Shown here: one piece after another, positions 12,400 through 24,330 of the stretch
Layout of the letters: every line of letters starts with the position of its first letter
Numbering within the stretch: position 1 is the first letter of the stretch
NCBI GenBank assembly: GCA_905250115.1
Contig: CAJNOI010000219.1
Location: 16,960-80,959, forward strand
Source: Adineta steineri
Lineage: Eukaryota; Rotifera; Eurotatoria; Adinetida; Adinetidae
Direction of reading: 5' to 3'
Length of the DNA: 64,000 nt
Program-made: the position numbers and the translations under genes
The notes under the pieces: model-generated
What the model saw: the letters and a program-made list of their open reading frames with translations, nothing else
Told to the model about the DNA's origin: nothing
Databases searched by the model: none

Positions 12400-15300
12400 G
12401 TTCAATAGCTTGAATATATTCATTCTATTTTTGATAACATTTACCAAAATTAAGTTTATCATATTGATTACTTTCAAGTTGTTTTATACGATTTTTAACT
12501 GATTCATTTTTATGAAAATATTCAATTATAATTTCATAAAAAGGTTTAGCACGTTTAAAATATGATAAATATTCACTTGAATTTAAACATTGAATTAAAT
12601 TATGTTTTGATTGAAATAATATATGAAGTTGTTTAAGATTATTTGTTTCATTTTTATCATTGATTTGTTAAGATTTAAATGTTGTTTGAATTTGATTAAT
12701 TATTTATTTATGTTAATTTATTTATATATTCGAAATAAACTTTTTCACGTTATTTTAATTCATCACAATCAGTTAGTAGTTTATCTTGAAATGAACATAA
12801 TTCAGAATATTGATTATTAATAACAGAATATTGTGTATTTTTTTTTGTTGAGCAGCAATAGAAGGTAAATGTTTATTTAATTTTAGTGAATATTCATGTA
12901 GTTTTGTTATTTCATTATTGAGTTGTTGAATACGTTGTTGAAAATCCTAAATGAAGAAAATATTTTGACATATTATATAATTTTTCTAGCAATTTTAATC
13001 TTAGTATTTTTTTTTGATTTATCTAAGATGAGACATAGGAAAAACTCTGATAGAATATTAGTGAATGAACTATCAGAAACTTTCCACTAGACAAATACAA
13101 TTGCTTATTGGATTCTGTTAATTTTGGATTGGTCTATCATAACTATGGCACATTAATTGATTTTTATGAGAAAACTTAAGATATTCTCTTACTCACCTAC
13201 ACTTTTTCTAAAAGTGATTCTACATCCGATGTAAATTTTTCTCGTTGAATTGTATACCATCGACTTTCAACTTCACTCAATCGATCAAAATAAATTAACG
13301 AATAAACTATTAAATTGTCTGTGAAATTATGAACTATTTCTTGTGCTGACTTAATTATTTCTTTTGAACGTTGTTCAACTATTGTCCATTGTTGTTGAAT
13401 ACGTTGAGTTATTACATTAATTTTTATTGATATTTGATCATCACAATGACCAGATAATTGACGATCTTGAGAAGTGATTTATTCTAATTCATGTCGATGT
13501 AACTCCATGATTTGTAAATGCTCCTAAAAAAAATATATCCAATAATTATAACAATATAATGTTATAATCTCGAGATAATTTATTAAGTAATATTTTTAAA
13601 GATGATAAGAAAATTTTAAAAAATTACTTGAACTTTTCTTGTACTCATTTCATAAGTTTCAACATTTACTACACTTATTTCTACACGATCAATTTCTGCT
13701 TCTGCTTTAGCTTCACGTAAAAAAATTTCTATTTGAAGTAAATTACGATTATATTCTTGCCAATCTGATAGAATAGATTTTGATTTCAATTTTAATTGTT
13801 CAACTAATGGTGATAAATGATGAATCATATAACGTAACTTTTGTATTGTACCATCTTGATCAGAGATATACGAAATGTTGATGATGAAGATGACATTCGA
13901 TTACTATTAGATTTTAATGATGTAAGTATTTGTTGTTTAGATGATAATTGATATTCAAGTTCTTATTGATATTTACAAAAAAATTAAAATATTTATAGAA
14001 AAAAAAATGATTTACATTGCATCCTTGTAAATTATCTTTAATATCAGCTTTCATATTTCTTGATCTCATAAATTCAAGATCAGATGTTTGTTCTTGAAAT
14101 CAGTCCCATAATGCTCAAACTGTTTGATCAAATTCATTGAATTGATCATTCAATTGTTCTACAGTCTGTTTAAAACAAAATATATATATATATATATATA
14201 TAAAATCAATTTTCTAGAATTAATCCTATTCTTATATCGATTCGAGTAGAAATCAATGATTTTATTTGAATCCAGTCAATATTAATTTGTTCTATTTGTT
14301 CCATATAATCAATACTTGTTAAATCTACATTTGATTCTTGTTAAAATGATTCATTAGGAATAGCAATTATCATTTGATGATTAAGTACATCCACACGCAT
14401 ACCCTTTACAAAAACAATTGAAATATGTTTAAAAAACTAAAATATCCAAATAGTGAAACTATCAAGATAAAACTACTAAACTTATGACATATATAAATGC
14501 AAAATTAATTTTCAAACATAACAATTGACTGAATAACTTTATTCATGCACGACTCAATGTTCGTAGACGTATTAGAATATCATTCACTTCTAATGAATTA
14601 TATATATATACATCAATAGTAATAGAACAGAGATAGTTGGAGAAAATATTTGCTTTACCTTGTAATATTGATGCGTCATGAATGAACGTTGTTTAACGTT
14701 AAATTCTTTTTGACATTTGACACTTATAACATCTTTTCTATAAAAGTCATTAGTATGTATCAATAGTGGTTTAAACAACCTGAAATTTTGCTCGTATATT
14801 ATTGTATCATCTAAATGGTTGTTATGATACTAGAAAATATATAAGAGTGCTAGAATCTTTAAGTAAAATATCAATTTCTCTCGACTTCTACTGTGTAGAT
14901 TATGAATCTTTCAAAATGACTTTTTGATTACGAAACTTATATTCATATAAAATTAATGGCTGAGAATGAATGCTTATGATTAAAAGATATTAAATATTTG
15001 GCAAATAATCTACTTATTACAAAAGTAAATTCAATTGACTCAAAGAATACAATTCTCCTTATATAATTTAATCGATATTCTTTTCTCTGAATACATGATT
15101 TGTGTAAGTACTATTTCAATAAAACTTAAATATATATTTATTTATTGACTATGAATGAGTAATTTACTTGATATTGTTTGAGTCATTTTTCTAAAGCTTC
15201 TTTATTATTAACTGATGCACCATGATCTTCATCCAACAAACGTTTTATTGTTTCCTTAAATGAAACTATTTCTTTACAGGTTTGTCTTGATGGTAAACTA

Positions 15301-18230
15301 TTAATGATATTTTAATGTAGAATATTTTCATTTCGTAAAACTATTGTCTATATAAAACGAAAAAAAGGCGATTTTTGTTTTTATAAAAATTATATTTCAA
15401 TTAAATCTTCATTTTACTTTAATTGATGTCGATTTTTGATGAAAATTTTTAAATATTTCTTCTACTAATTGTAAATCATATAAATTATAAGTTGTTAAAT
15501 GTTTAATTAATGTAGTTGTATTTGAATAAATATCTGCAATATTATCGAAACGTTTTTCTACATCCTAAAAAATGAAATACATTTTAAGAATAATAAATCT
15601 AATATATATATATATATATACTTACTATCATTTCGTCTAATTTATTTTTTATTTCAATAGCATCCCAATCATGTATTGTTTGAGATTCAATTGAACATTG
15701 ATTTAATATTAATTTTTTCAAACGTATTTAAATTATGTTTTATATCATTACCGATTACAATTACATTTTTATAGATAAAGAAAATTTTAGTTAATAGACT
15801 AGTTTGTTGTTGTTTTTTACTTCACATATATATTTTATCTATCAAATTTGTCTTTTATATCTATAGTTATTCTATTAAAATTATCTTTCACATATGTAAT
15901 ATCATTTTGTAATGAGATAACATTTAATTCTTTACATAGAACTGGTATTTTATCATTTAGATGTAATAATTCTGGTTCAATAATAACGAAATGTTGTTTA
16001 AAATTCTTATAAAGAACAAAAACTGTTTCTATTTGTTCAAAAGGCCATAATCGTTTTATTGATAATAATTTTTTTTGTATATCATCTATTTGATGTTTTA
16101 AATCTTCAAGTCTTATTTCATATTCTTTCCATAATCGTAATAAATATTCTAAGCGTATCATTTGTTGAATTATTTTATCTTATAAATCATTTGAAGGTTT
16201 TTTCTAATTGATCATGTTGTTTTATATAACGCGTACGTGTATCTTGATTTAATTGATCATATAATAGATTTATTTGTTCATTATAAGTTTTATATTCAAA
16301 TAATTGACGAGCATATTGATCACTGGTAGATGCTATTTGAATAGAATGATATATATCTTCATATAATTTACATTCATTAAAATAAATATCTCGATGACGT
16401 TCACTTTGAATTAATAATGCTTGACGATGTTGTTCAGACTAAAGAAAAATATAGTTTGAAAGAAAACTTTTAAAAATAAATATTAGAATTCAAACTTGGC
16501 GTTTTAAGAAAGTAATCATTGATTGTAAAAGTTAAATTACTGATGGTAATGGCATAGGATTACCATCATCAATAGACATCGTTTGTCCGTTTTGTTTTAA
16601 ATGAAATAAATCTTGTTGATATTGATCTAATTCTTGATGTTGATTCTATATGATAATAGGAAAATGGAATAAAATTTATAAATCAAATAATAATTACCCG
16701 TATAAGATGAAGTTGTTCTTCAATAGAATCATTTCCATTATTTTTTTTTTGTTTGTTTAAATGTAGTTAATATGCAACGTAATAAACTTAATTTATCCAT
16801 AAATAAATGTCATTCACGTTCATGTTCACGTTTACGTCGTTCTCGTTCTTTATTTTCATTCTTAAATTTTATCATTTGTTTATCAAGAGATTTTAATGCA
16901 TCTTCAATTGACTAAATTACAATAGATATTTTTTTTTCTTTAATATTATTTTTAAATAATGAATTCTTCTCTCTCTATCAGATGTTTCATTGTCATACTG
17001 TAAAAGTGAAGTAAGTTTATTCAAAGATTCTTGATATTTACGATGTTTACATTGTTGTTCATCTACATCATATGTAGGAAAAAGTGATAGACATGCGCAT
17101 CACGAGCATTCTTTAGGAGAACAGAGGATCACGGAAAAAGTAAGAACGTGCCCAAACATTGTATAAGAATATGGTCGTTTTATTCTGGAGGGGAGCAAGT
17201 TAGAAATACATAGAACTTCTTCGTGAATTGTATAAGATAATTTCTATTTATTTTACTTTAATAATTTTCTTGATAAATATTGTCCTAGATTCAACTTCTG
17301 TAACTGATTCAGTAAAACGTCCTTTTAAATGTTCAATTTCTTGTTCTAATTTTTGTAGAGTATCATTTGGTAAATTTGAACTGAAATAAAAATCAAATAT
17401 AAGTAAATAAATAAATAAATAAACAAACAAATAATTTCATATTTATTTAATTATTCTAACTTATTTATGTTTTGTAATAATAAATCAATATCATGAATCT
17501 TTTCATTGATAGATTGATGATTATCACGTAAACGTTTCTGTTCTTTTTCGAAAGAATCTAGATCACGTTTATCACTTAATGATTCATATCGATAGATTCT
17601 CTTTCTCATAGAGAAAAGTCCAGTAAACATAAATTGTTTGTTTGCTTGTGTGTCCGCAAGGTCAAAAAAACATTGAAGATCGATTTTCGAGAAAAGATAT
17701 TTCTAGAGGTTTTTCGATACGGGGAGTTCGACTTTGAGATTTGTTGGGTGGCCACGGCTAGGGGTGTGTGGGTGTGGATAAAAGGTCAAAAAACATCGAA
17801 AACCGATTTTTTACGGTTTCCATTTGCTTTTCTGGTAAATGTGAAAAAAATGCATTTTTACGAGAAAGAGCTAAGCGAGTCCTGGGAGGAGCGTTACTTG
17901 TATTTTTAAGCCTTTCTTACAATGATTCCATACGATTAAGATAATCTTTTTGTCGATGATTTTGTTTTTCATATTCTAATAGAAATAGAAGAAAAAGAAA
18001 ATCAAAAAAAATATTTATTTATTTATTTACTTCAAATTTTACTTGTTGTTTTTGATTTATACTTGTTTTTAATTGTTCAAAATTTGTAAGTAATTGCTGA
18101 ATAGGTGAAGATATTTGTTGAATTATTTGAGGATAATCATATGTTAATGTATCAAGAATTTGTTTACGTATATCTAATTCAATTTGTATATCATGATATC
18201 GTTGTAATTTTTCATCAATTGTTCATACGT
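12400..18230 (-). pseudogene. Decayed spectrin-repeat giant-protein gene
   Basis: The minus strand reads as a series of exons separated by about 50-bp introns, rich in Leu/Glu/Lys/Gln coiled-coil sequence with spaced Trp, as in spectrin repeats of nesprin, dystonin or dystrophin. The clearest open pieces are 16161-15835 (LEYLLRLWKEYEIRLEDLKH...), 13828-13616 (LSDWQEYNRNLLQIEIF) and 17385-17260 (TLQKLEQEIEHLKGRF). Between them the frame is broken repeatedly: TAA after HRHELE near 13480, a TAA near 14342, two TGA within FDQTV*ALWD*FQEQTSD near 14100-14115, and a frameshift with stops near 16180. A repeat element sits in an intron at 17.6 kb. No actin-binding or KASH end is visible. Which giant gene it came from is undecided. 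Confidence 0.7.
17594..17912. mobile_element. About 320-bp repeat element, uninterrupted copy
   Basis: Lies in an intron of the spectrin pseudogene. Shares its left part (ctctttctc, gtccagtaaacataaattg) with 20714-20874 and its right part (acgagaaagagctaagcgag to gcgttacttg) with 24828-24972, so it represents the element without the 3.95-kb insertion. Near the two ends tctttctcgtaga-like sequences are inverted, but the right end extends some 30 bp further, so the class is unclear (non-autonomous DNA element likely). It contains a short TGTGGG-like run near 17766. Confidence 0.65.
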
Positions 18231-18231
18231 A

Positions 18232-18577
18232 TAATAGTAGTAAGTTGAATCCAACTATTCAACTATTCAACTATTACATTTATTAACAGGAGCCTCCAAC
18301 CATTCAACGATTAAATTTGTTAGGGTAGGTGTGGGTGGGTGAGGGTGTGGGGGAGGGCGCAGCTAAGTGCAGGTGTTCGGAAAGTTGCAGAGGGGAGCAG
18401 CTGAATGTGGGTGCCCGGAAGGGTGTGGAGGAAAAAGCAGCTGAGTTTCGTTACATAGACTGATGTGCGACATACCCGTATATCGAGAGAATACACCTAT
18501 TCACCTATTATATTTGAATAGTTGGATAGTTGGAGGCGCCTACTAATAAATTTAATAGTTGAAAGTTGAAGAAGAAG
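18232..18577. mobile_element. Inverted-repeat (MITE-like) element
   Basis: About 50-bp imperfect inverted repeats: left copy around 18250-18310 with caactattacatttattaac and gcctccaac, right copy around 18510-18575 with gttggaggcgcc and aataaatttaatagttg. The 180-bp centre is unusually G-rich for this window and has runs like ggtgtgggtgggtgagggtg. No coding capacity. Confidence 0.55.
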
Positions 18578-18585
18578 TTTACTAG

Positions 18586-18780
18586 TTGGACCGAGTTAAC
18601 GATTTCTACACTACTCGTATTTTTTACTTTAGGCAAGTGCGATCTAAAGTGGCTAACTTTTCATCGGGGTTTATAATAAAAGATCGGTGGATTCTATCAA
18701 TTGCTCATGCCGTTTCAAACCGATCTACTATTCGCATTCGGAAACATGGTGATACTACAAAATACCCGGGACGTGTACTA
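18586..18780 (+). pseudogene. Trypsin-like (S1) protease fragment fused to telomere repeats
   Basis: Open frame with [21 protein letters not shown], matching the stretch around the catalytic His of S1 proteases (usual form GxxIxxxWxLTAAHC). The Cys after the His is replaced by Ala. The frame then runs straight into the CCCACA array, so the rest of a protease is missing. An acceptor-like tttactttag precedes the homology. Fragment only; not expected to encode an enzyme. Confidence 0.45.
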
Positions 18781-18933
18781 CCCACACCCACGCCCACACC
18801 CACATCCACACCCACACCCACGCCCACACCCACACCCACACCCACACCCACACCCACACCCACACCCACACCCACACCCACACCCACACCCACACCCACA
18901 CCCACACCCACACCTACACCCACACTCACACCC
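18781..18933. repeat. Interstitial telomere-repeat array (CCCACA)n = (TGTGGG)n
   Basis: About 25 hexamer units in 153 bp, nearly perfect in the middle and with a few substitutions (cgccca, catcca, caccta) at the flanks. TGTGGG is the telomeric repeat reported for bdelloid rotifers. The C-rich strand is on the plus strand, the orientation expected at the left end of a chromosome. The long Pro-Thr, His-Pro and Gly-Val reading frames here are repeat artefacts. Confidence 0.85.
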
Positions 18934-19406
18934 TCCAATATTATCGAATCGAGGAATGCAAGGTAAAATAAAGTTTTTTTCTGTAATTTATCTTTTATTT
19001 ATTTGTATCTCTTTTAGCCTCACATTTATGTGATTCAATGTGCTGTATATTAAAAGAACACATTGCCTTAGAGTCCATGGTAATGAATCAAAGTCGAAGA
19101 GATTGTAGAGGCATTATATTATCAATAATCCCAGCATCAACAATATCACCACCACATATTAAGAAAGCAACACCATGTTGACATGACATAAATTATAAGG
19201 ACTCTCACGGCGATGATTTTTTGTACAGTTGTAGAAAAATCAAATATGTGTGTTTAGATAAGTTTTCTGTTGCTTTTTTAAATAAATAAAAATAAAATAA
19301 TATTATATTTTTTTCATATAAAACATAATAGAATCAGCTATTTTTGGTTACGTACTTTGGGAATTTCTTCTAAAAGTAACGAGCAAAAAAACAAGGTCTA
19401 TAATTT
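18934..19406. other. Gene-debris region downstream of telomere array
   Basis: No intact gene. A minus-strand open stretch near 19190-19090 reads SCQHGVAFLICGGDIVDAG and may be a fragment of a gene I do not recognise. Confidence 0.35.
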
Positions 19407-19677
19407 TCACGAAATTTTGGTAGCAACGGTAATATAAATACAAAATTCAACAATTGGATTAAAATATATAAAAATACGAGGTAATGTGCCAGCAAATGTA
19501 TTGATTACCATAAAGGATAATGAATGAGTAAGATTTGTTACAGCTGCATTAAAAATAGTATCAATCGCAAATGGAGCTATACATATAATACTAAAAATGA
19601 TTTGAATTAAAAGCATTTTCATCAACTCATGATCTTGTGTACGTAAACGTTCATTTCGTACATTACACTGTAAACTA
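19407..19677 (-). pseudogene. Rhodopsin-like GPCR fragment (TM6-TM7)
   Basis: Reads CNVRNERLRTQDHELMKMLL, a helix (IQIIFSIICIAPFAIDTIF), a loop, and a second helix ending in NPIVEFCIYITVATKIS and a stop. This is the end of a class-A-like seven-helix receptor: basic intracellular loop 3, TM6 with Pro, TM7 with NP. TM1-TM5 are not found upstream, so only the 3' part is present. Bdelloids have very large families of such receptors; this is probably a truncated family member. Confidence 0.6.
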
Positions 19678-21939
19678 GAAAATAAGCTATAGAATTTTTT
19701 TGAAGGATATTCTAGGAATGCCTATATGTATTCGACCAACATTTTCAAATATTTGAAAATCACTAGCGATTTTCAACCTACAGTTTTTTGCTGGGAAATA
19801 AAGTTGAATTTATAGATTCGCGAAAATCAACGATTTCATAAAAATTCGAAGACAAGCTAGCGAATTATAAAATTTAAAAATTGCTGAACGTAACCAAGTC
19901 ATTCTTAGAATTTCAAAAAAATTTACAGTGTCGATTGAATCACATTTATTGATGGATTTAGTTAATACCGAATAGAATGCTTCCGTTTTTCTTCTGTTGC
20001 AATAATTTGTTTCGCTATCGATAATAAATGCTGTATTTGGATCAAAAGAACATTCTTTATTTTTAATATAGTGATGTTTAACTACTTTTGATTATGACTT
20101 TATATCATTAACTTTTATCTCATATTTGCGTTGTTTCAGTCTGTCCTTTAATCCAATTTTTGTCTCTCCATTATAAATCGCACTACATTAACAACTCATT
20201 TGCTATATAATAGATTTTGATTTACATCTTATATTTACAGTTGTTAAAGATCTTAATTTTAAAGGATATGTAAAATATAATTCAATACTAATTTGTCCTA
20301 ATTTACATTTAAGAACTTCTATTCCTGTTACACATGATAACGATAATGTAAATTTTGATTCAAGCTTTATTATTATGAATATTATTTAATTCATTAAGAC
20401 TCGATTTATTACTACTATTATGTAGACATTTTTTTATAGTTTTTTCTTTTCATTTTTTTAGAAAACTTGATTTTAAAAACATTTGTTTTAATATATTTAA
20501 ATCTATTTGTTGTTATATTAATTGTTCTATCTGTCATATATTTAATAATATATTATTTAATTGAATTATGATGGCTAAAATGAAAATTTAAAAATCTATC
20601 ATTAGCTGTTGATTTACGAAATCATCTTATTCTAATTGATGTTCATTGATATTTCTAGTTACATTTGTATGTAAAAAATTTATTTCTTTATTTTCTTCAT
20701 ATTCAAGTGTAAATTCTCTTTCTCGTAGAGAAGAGTCCAGTAAACATAAATTGTTTGTTTGATTGTGTATCCGCAAGATTAAAAAACATCGAAAATCGAT
20801 ATTCTGGAAAACACATTTCTACAGGTTTTTCGATATTGGGACTTCGAATCTGAGGTCTATTTGGTGATTGTGTGCACTGAAAAACAAAATGGTGTTCGTC
20901 GAAACCTTTAAGATTTTGTAGAAGTTTATTTTATTCTAAAAGATACCGCATGCTTATTCGAAATGTGTACGAGGTTTAGTAATGTGCATGGTTTCGTGTG
21001 ACAATCCTTAAAAGTTTGAAACCTTAAAAAGGTTTTTTATAATATCGTTTTAGGTTTATTGATTCTTGAAGGTTTCGTATAAAACTGTTATAGATTTCGT
21101 GTTAAAAAGTACCTTGAAAATGCTGGGTGTACTGGTAACTCATTTATGGCGTATCTAATATCAACAACTTCTTTTGACGCCATAAATGATTTGTTTGAGT
21201 GAAAAAAATGATATAACTGGATAATGTTCAATTATTTATAGCCAGTCTATATTCACCACATCTTATTAGTTAAATTCTCAGCTGACTTTAATAATCTTTT
21301 TTGTTGCACTCACTCTTGATTATTATTTTTTGCAACGAATGTCACAATCTCTACAAGGAACTTGCAAATTGTTCAAACACCGTGCTGTTTGTTATTGCTT
21401 TTTCGAGCTGCCTTTTTTAAGCATAAAACACAAGATATTATATGTTCTGATTAAGTTGCCTTTGATTTAGATTTTACAAAACGCTTAATATTTCATCTTG
21501 AATATTACTCTACTTATATTGTAGCAATTTGGATAAAAAACTTGCTGGATTTATAGTAACAATTGTTTAATATATAAAAGTATCGCTTTTGTATGTAAAT
21601 GCTTATTTTATTTTATTTTATATTAGTTATTAAATTCTATTAGATTTTATTTAGCTGAATATATAATAACAATTATTTAATACATGGAGGTATTTCGTTT
21701 GCATATAAATATTTATTTTATTTTATAAAAGTTCAATTCAAAAAAGTTATCTCATTATATAAAACTTTAGTTGATGAAAGTTGTTTCATTTTATAAGTTT
21801 ATTGATTGGTCACATGACTTATTTCAAAATAAAATATTCAAGAATCTATTGTTGATATTGTATTAACATAGAAGTGTATTTTGTCTTATAAAATGAATGA
21901 ATTGAAAGTCTGAAAATCAAGTTTAAGAGAGAACATCGT

Positions 21940-23453
21940 CCGTTTCAACAAATATCTGTACAAGTACAAGAAATGAAGGTGTCATTGCATCTGGACGATT
22001 AGTAAGCACTCAAAAAATGTTATTTAAAACGGAATCATAGAATAAAATTATTTTTTTTATCTTTTTAATTATAGTTTCCGGTTCAATTTTGGAATACAAT
22101 AGATATTCATGATGATCCAGAAGATTTAAATAAAAGCATCCAGATTATGAAGAACGAATTATTAGACTCGAATGTTAGTTTGGAATTAGTTAGAAGTTCA
22201 TAGAAAAAACCATTAGTTTACACCAGGGGTTTTTATCAAAAATCATACAATAAACGAAGTTCTTGAAGAATATCGAGGTTATTGCTATACTTCATTGGTA
22301 TGCTCTTCATTATCTTTTCTCGCTCTCTATAATTTCTTTATTAAAATTGTTTTTTAAACATTTTCGACGAGATTCGCTATGTGTGCAATGTCAATATGGA
22401 AGAAAACCTGAAATCTGTGTTGCCTAAATTACTTGATAGCATTCTAGATAATTCACATTTTGTGAACGGTGAGTGATTACTTTGACTGTTTATCTGTTTA
22501 ATATCGTTCAGTTATTCTTTAGATCATCTAGCTGTACGTTTGATCAAACTTTTATCCAAGTATTTCACTGATTCATGGCAACAAATCATATCGAATAAAG
22601 TACGTAATAAATCTCTTTAAAAACTAAAATCATCACATAATCAACTGGCTAATCATGTCTATTGATTATTTTTTTTATAAAAAGAAAAGGCCACAGTTTT
22701 TTCTTTATCGTTAAGGAACCATTATCGCCACGACCAGCTATACAGATAACAACAGATCAGTTTATTATTTTTCTTGATTATGAAGTTATTAGTGAAACAT
22801 CATCAATTGATCAAGCTTTATGTATTGTTATTTCATTATATGTTATATTCGAATTACAATTTGGTATACACAATCTTGGGTGGGTGTGGGTCTGGTTGTG
22901 AGTGATTAAAGAGAGGCTATCAACTCCCATATCCACACCCTCTTACAGCTACAGTCGAATGTGTGACACAAGTCGAAGATAATCAAACTGATGATTTACC
23001 AGATAGTGAAGAACAAGAAGAAATATATACCAAAAGTACAACAGGTTTGCTTTCATTGTATAATAAATAAAATGAATTATTTATATTGTATTATTAGGTA
23101 ATAGTCAAGATCAAACAACAGCTACATATATTGGTGATAAGGATCTGATCAATGAGTATTCATCAGAATCGTCAGATTCTTCTTCTTCTTCATTATCACC
23201 AATGGATCCTCCACTTGTTATTCACATTTCACCAACAAAAGAACAACAAAGACAAATAGCATCTTCATCATCTTCAAACGGCAATACATTATGTGAAGTA
23301 AATATCAAACAGCAAGTATCAGCAGCATCAACTGATCGATCTTCAACTATTTCAAATAAAAAAACTTGTCAAGCAAAAAAACGTCTTGCTAGTTCCGAAG
23401 AACCAATAGCATTACGTGTAAAACGTACACGAGTTAAAAGACAAATTAACTAG
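21940..23453 (+). CDS. Unrecognised intron-rich gene inside the CACTG element
   Basis: Series of exon-like stretches on the plus strand, joined by plausible small introns: about 21938-22002 (RNEGVIASGRL), 22075-22170 (FPVQFWNTIDIHDDPEDLNK), 22217-22297 (FTPGVFIKNHTINEVLEEYR), 22372-22470 (IRYVCNVNMEENLKSVLPKL), 22525-22600 (HLAVRLIKLLSKYFTDSWQQ), about 22718-22865 (PRPAIQITTDQFIIFLDYEV), 22950-23044 and 23099-23453. The end is Ser-rich and basic (VKRTRVKRQIN). Start codon and exact splice sites are uncertain. No known domain recognised; not an obvious transposase. Either cargo of the element or its own non-catalytic protein. Confidence 0.45.
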
Positions 23454-23849
23454 AAATATTTCTGTTCAATTTTTTATTTATATGAGTACGCAAACTTTTC
23501 GTTGACTAATTCTATCTATATTACGTTTATCAAACTAAAGTAGAAGCTATTTCAAAAAATATCTTCTGCTTTCTATCTAATTATATTCGAGCTTTTTACT
23601 CTTATCAACCCTTTACATTTTCTTCTCGAGAAAAAATCGATCTGATTTAATTTTGTCAATCTTTCAAAAAAATTCAGAAAATTGTCATAAAGAAAAGCAA
23701 AATATCGTGTAAGTGTTTCGAAGCTTTTCAAAACATCTCAAAACAAATTGTACATCCAATTTTCAAAATCAACAGCAAATTCAGCAGTATGTATTCTTCT
23801 GAAATCTTTCAATACTTTTATATTTGGATAGCTCAAAAGAATAAATTTT

Positions 23850-24330
23850 ACGTGTAAGGAAGTATTTTGTTATAAATTATGTATCTTCTTCTACATTTAG
23901 GTTTACTTAAACAATAATTTTATATGTAAGTGATAATTTAAATATGTATTAAATTTCTTTTTTTATGTTTAGGATGAACTAAAAACACAGAGTTAAAGGT
24001 AATTAGTTATTTCAAGCTGAAATAGTTTTTTCTTTTATATTTAGGTTGATTTATAGAATAATTTTACGGATAAGTTGATATTTTAAATAATTTTATTGTT
24101 TTTCCATATTTAGAACGTTCGAAAGAATAATTTTATTAATCAATTATTATTTTGATATAAATTAACTCTTTTCTTTTACATTTAGATTGATCTGAAGAAT
24201 GGATTTATGAATATTGAATCGGTTTAATATGAACTAATTCTACTTATTCAAAATGATACAAGGAATAATTTAGTTGGTAAGCAAAGTACTTCTATAAAAC
24301 TAATTCTATTTTCTTTCATTTAGATGATCA
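23850..24330. repeat. Degenerate tandem array of about 75-bp intron-like units
   Basis: About six units, each with a variable A/T stretch, a short block like gaataattttat, then a polypyrimidine tract ending in (a)tttag. Acceptor-like ends recur near 23901, 23970, 24044, 24113, 24185 and 24323; several units also carry a gtaag-like donor after the short block. No coding frame is evident. Confidence 0.5.

Noticed and set aside
17634..17909. 91-aa plus-strand frame
   Set aside because: Lies wholly within the repeat element; the other copies of the element do not keep it open.
18586..19033. Long Pro-Thr, His-Pro and Gly-Val reading frames on both strands
   Set aside because: They are translations of the CCCACA/TGTGGG hexamer array, open in several frames by chance.
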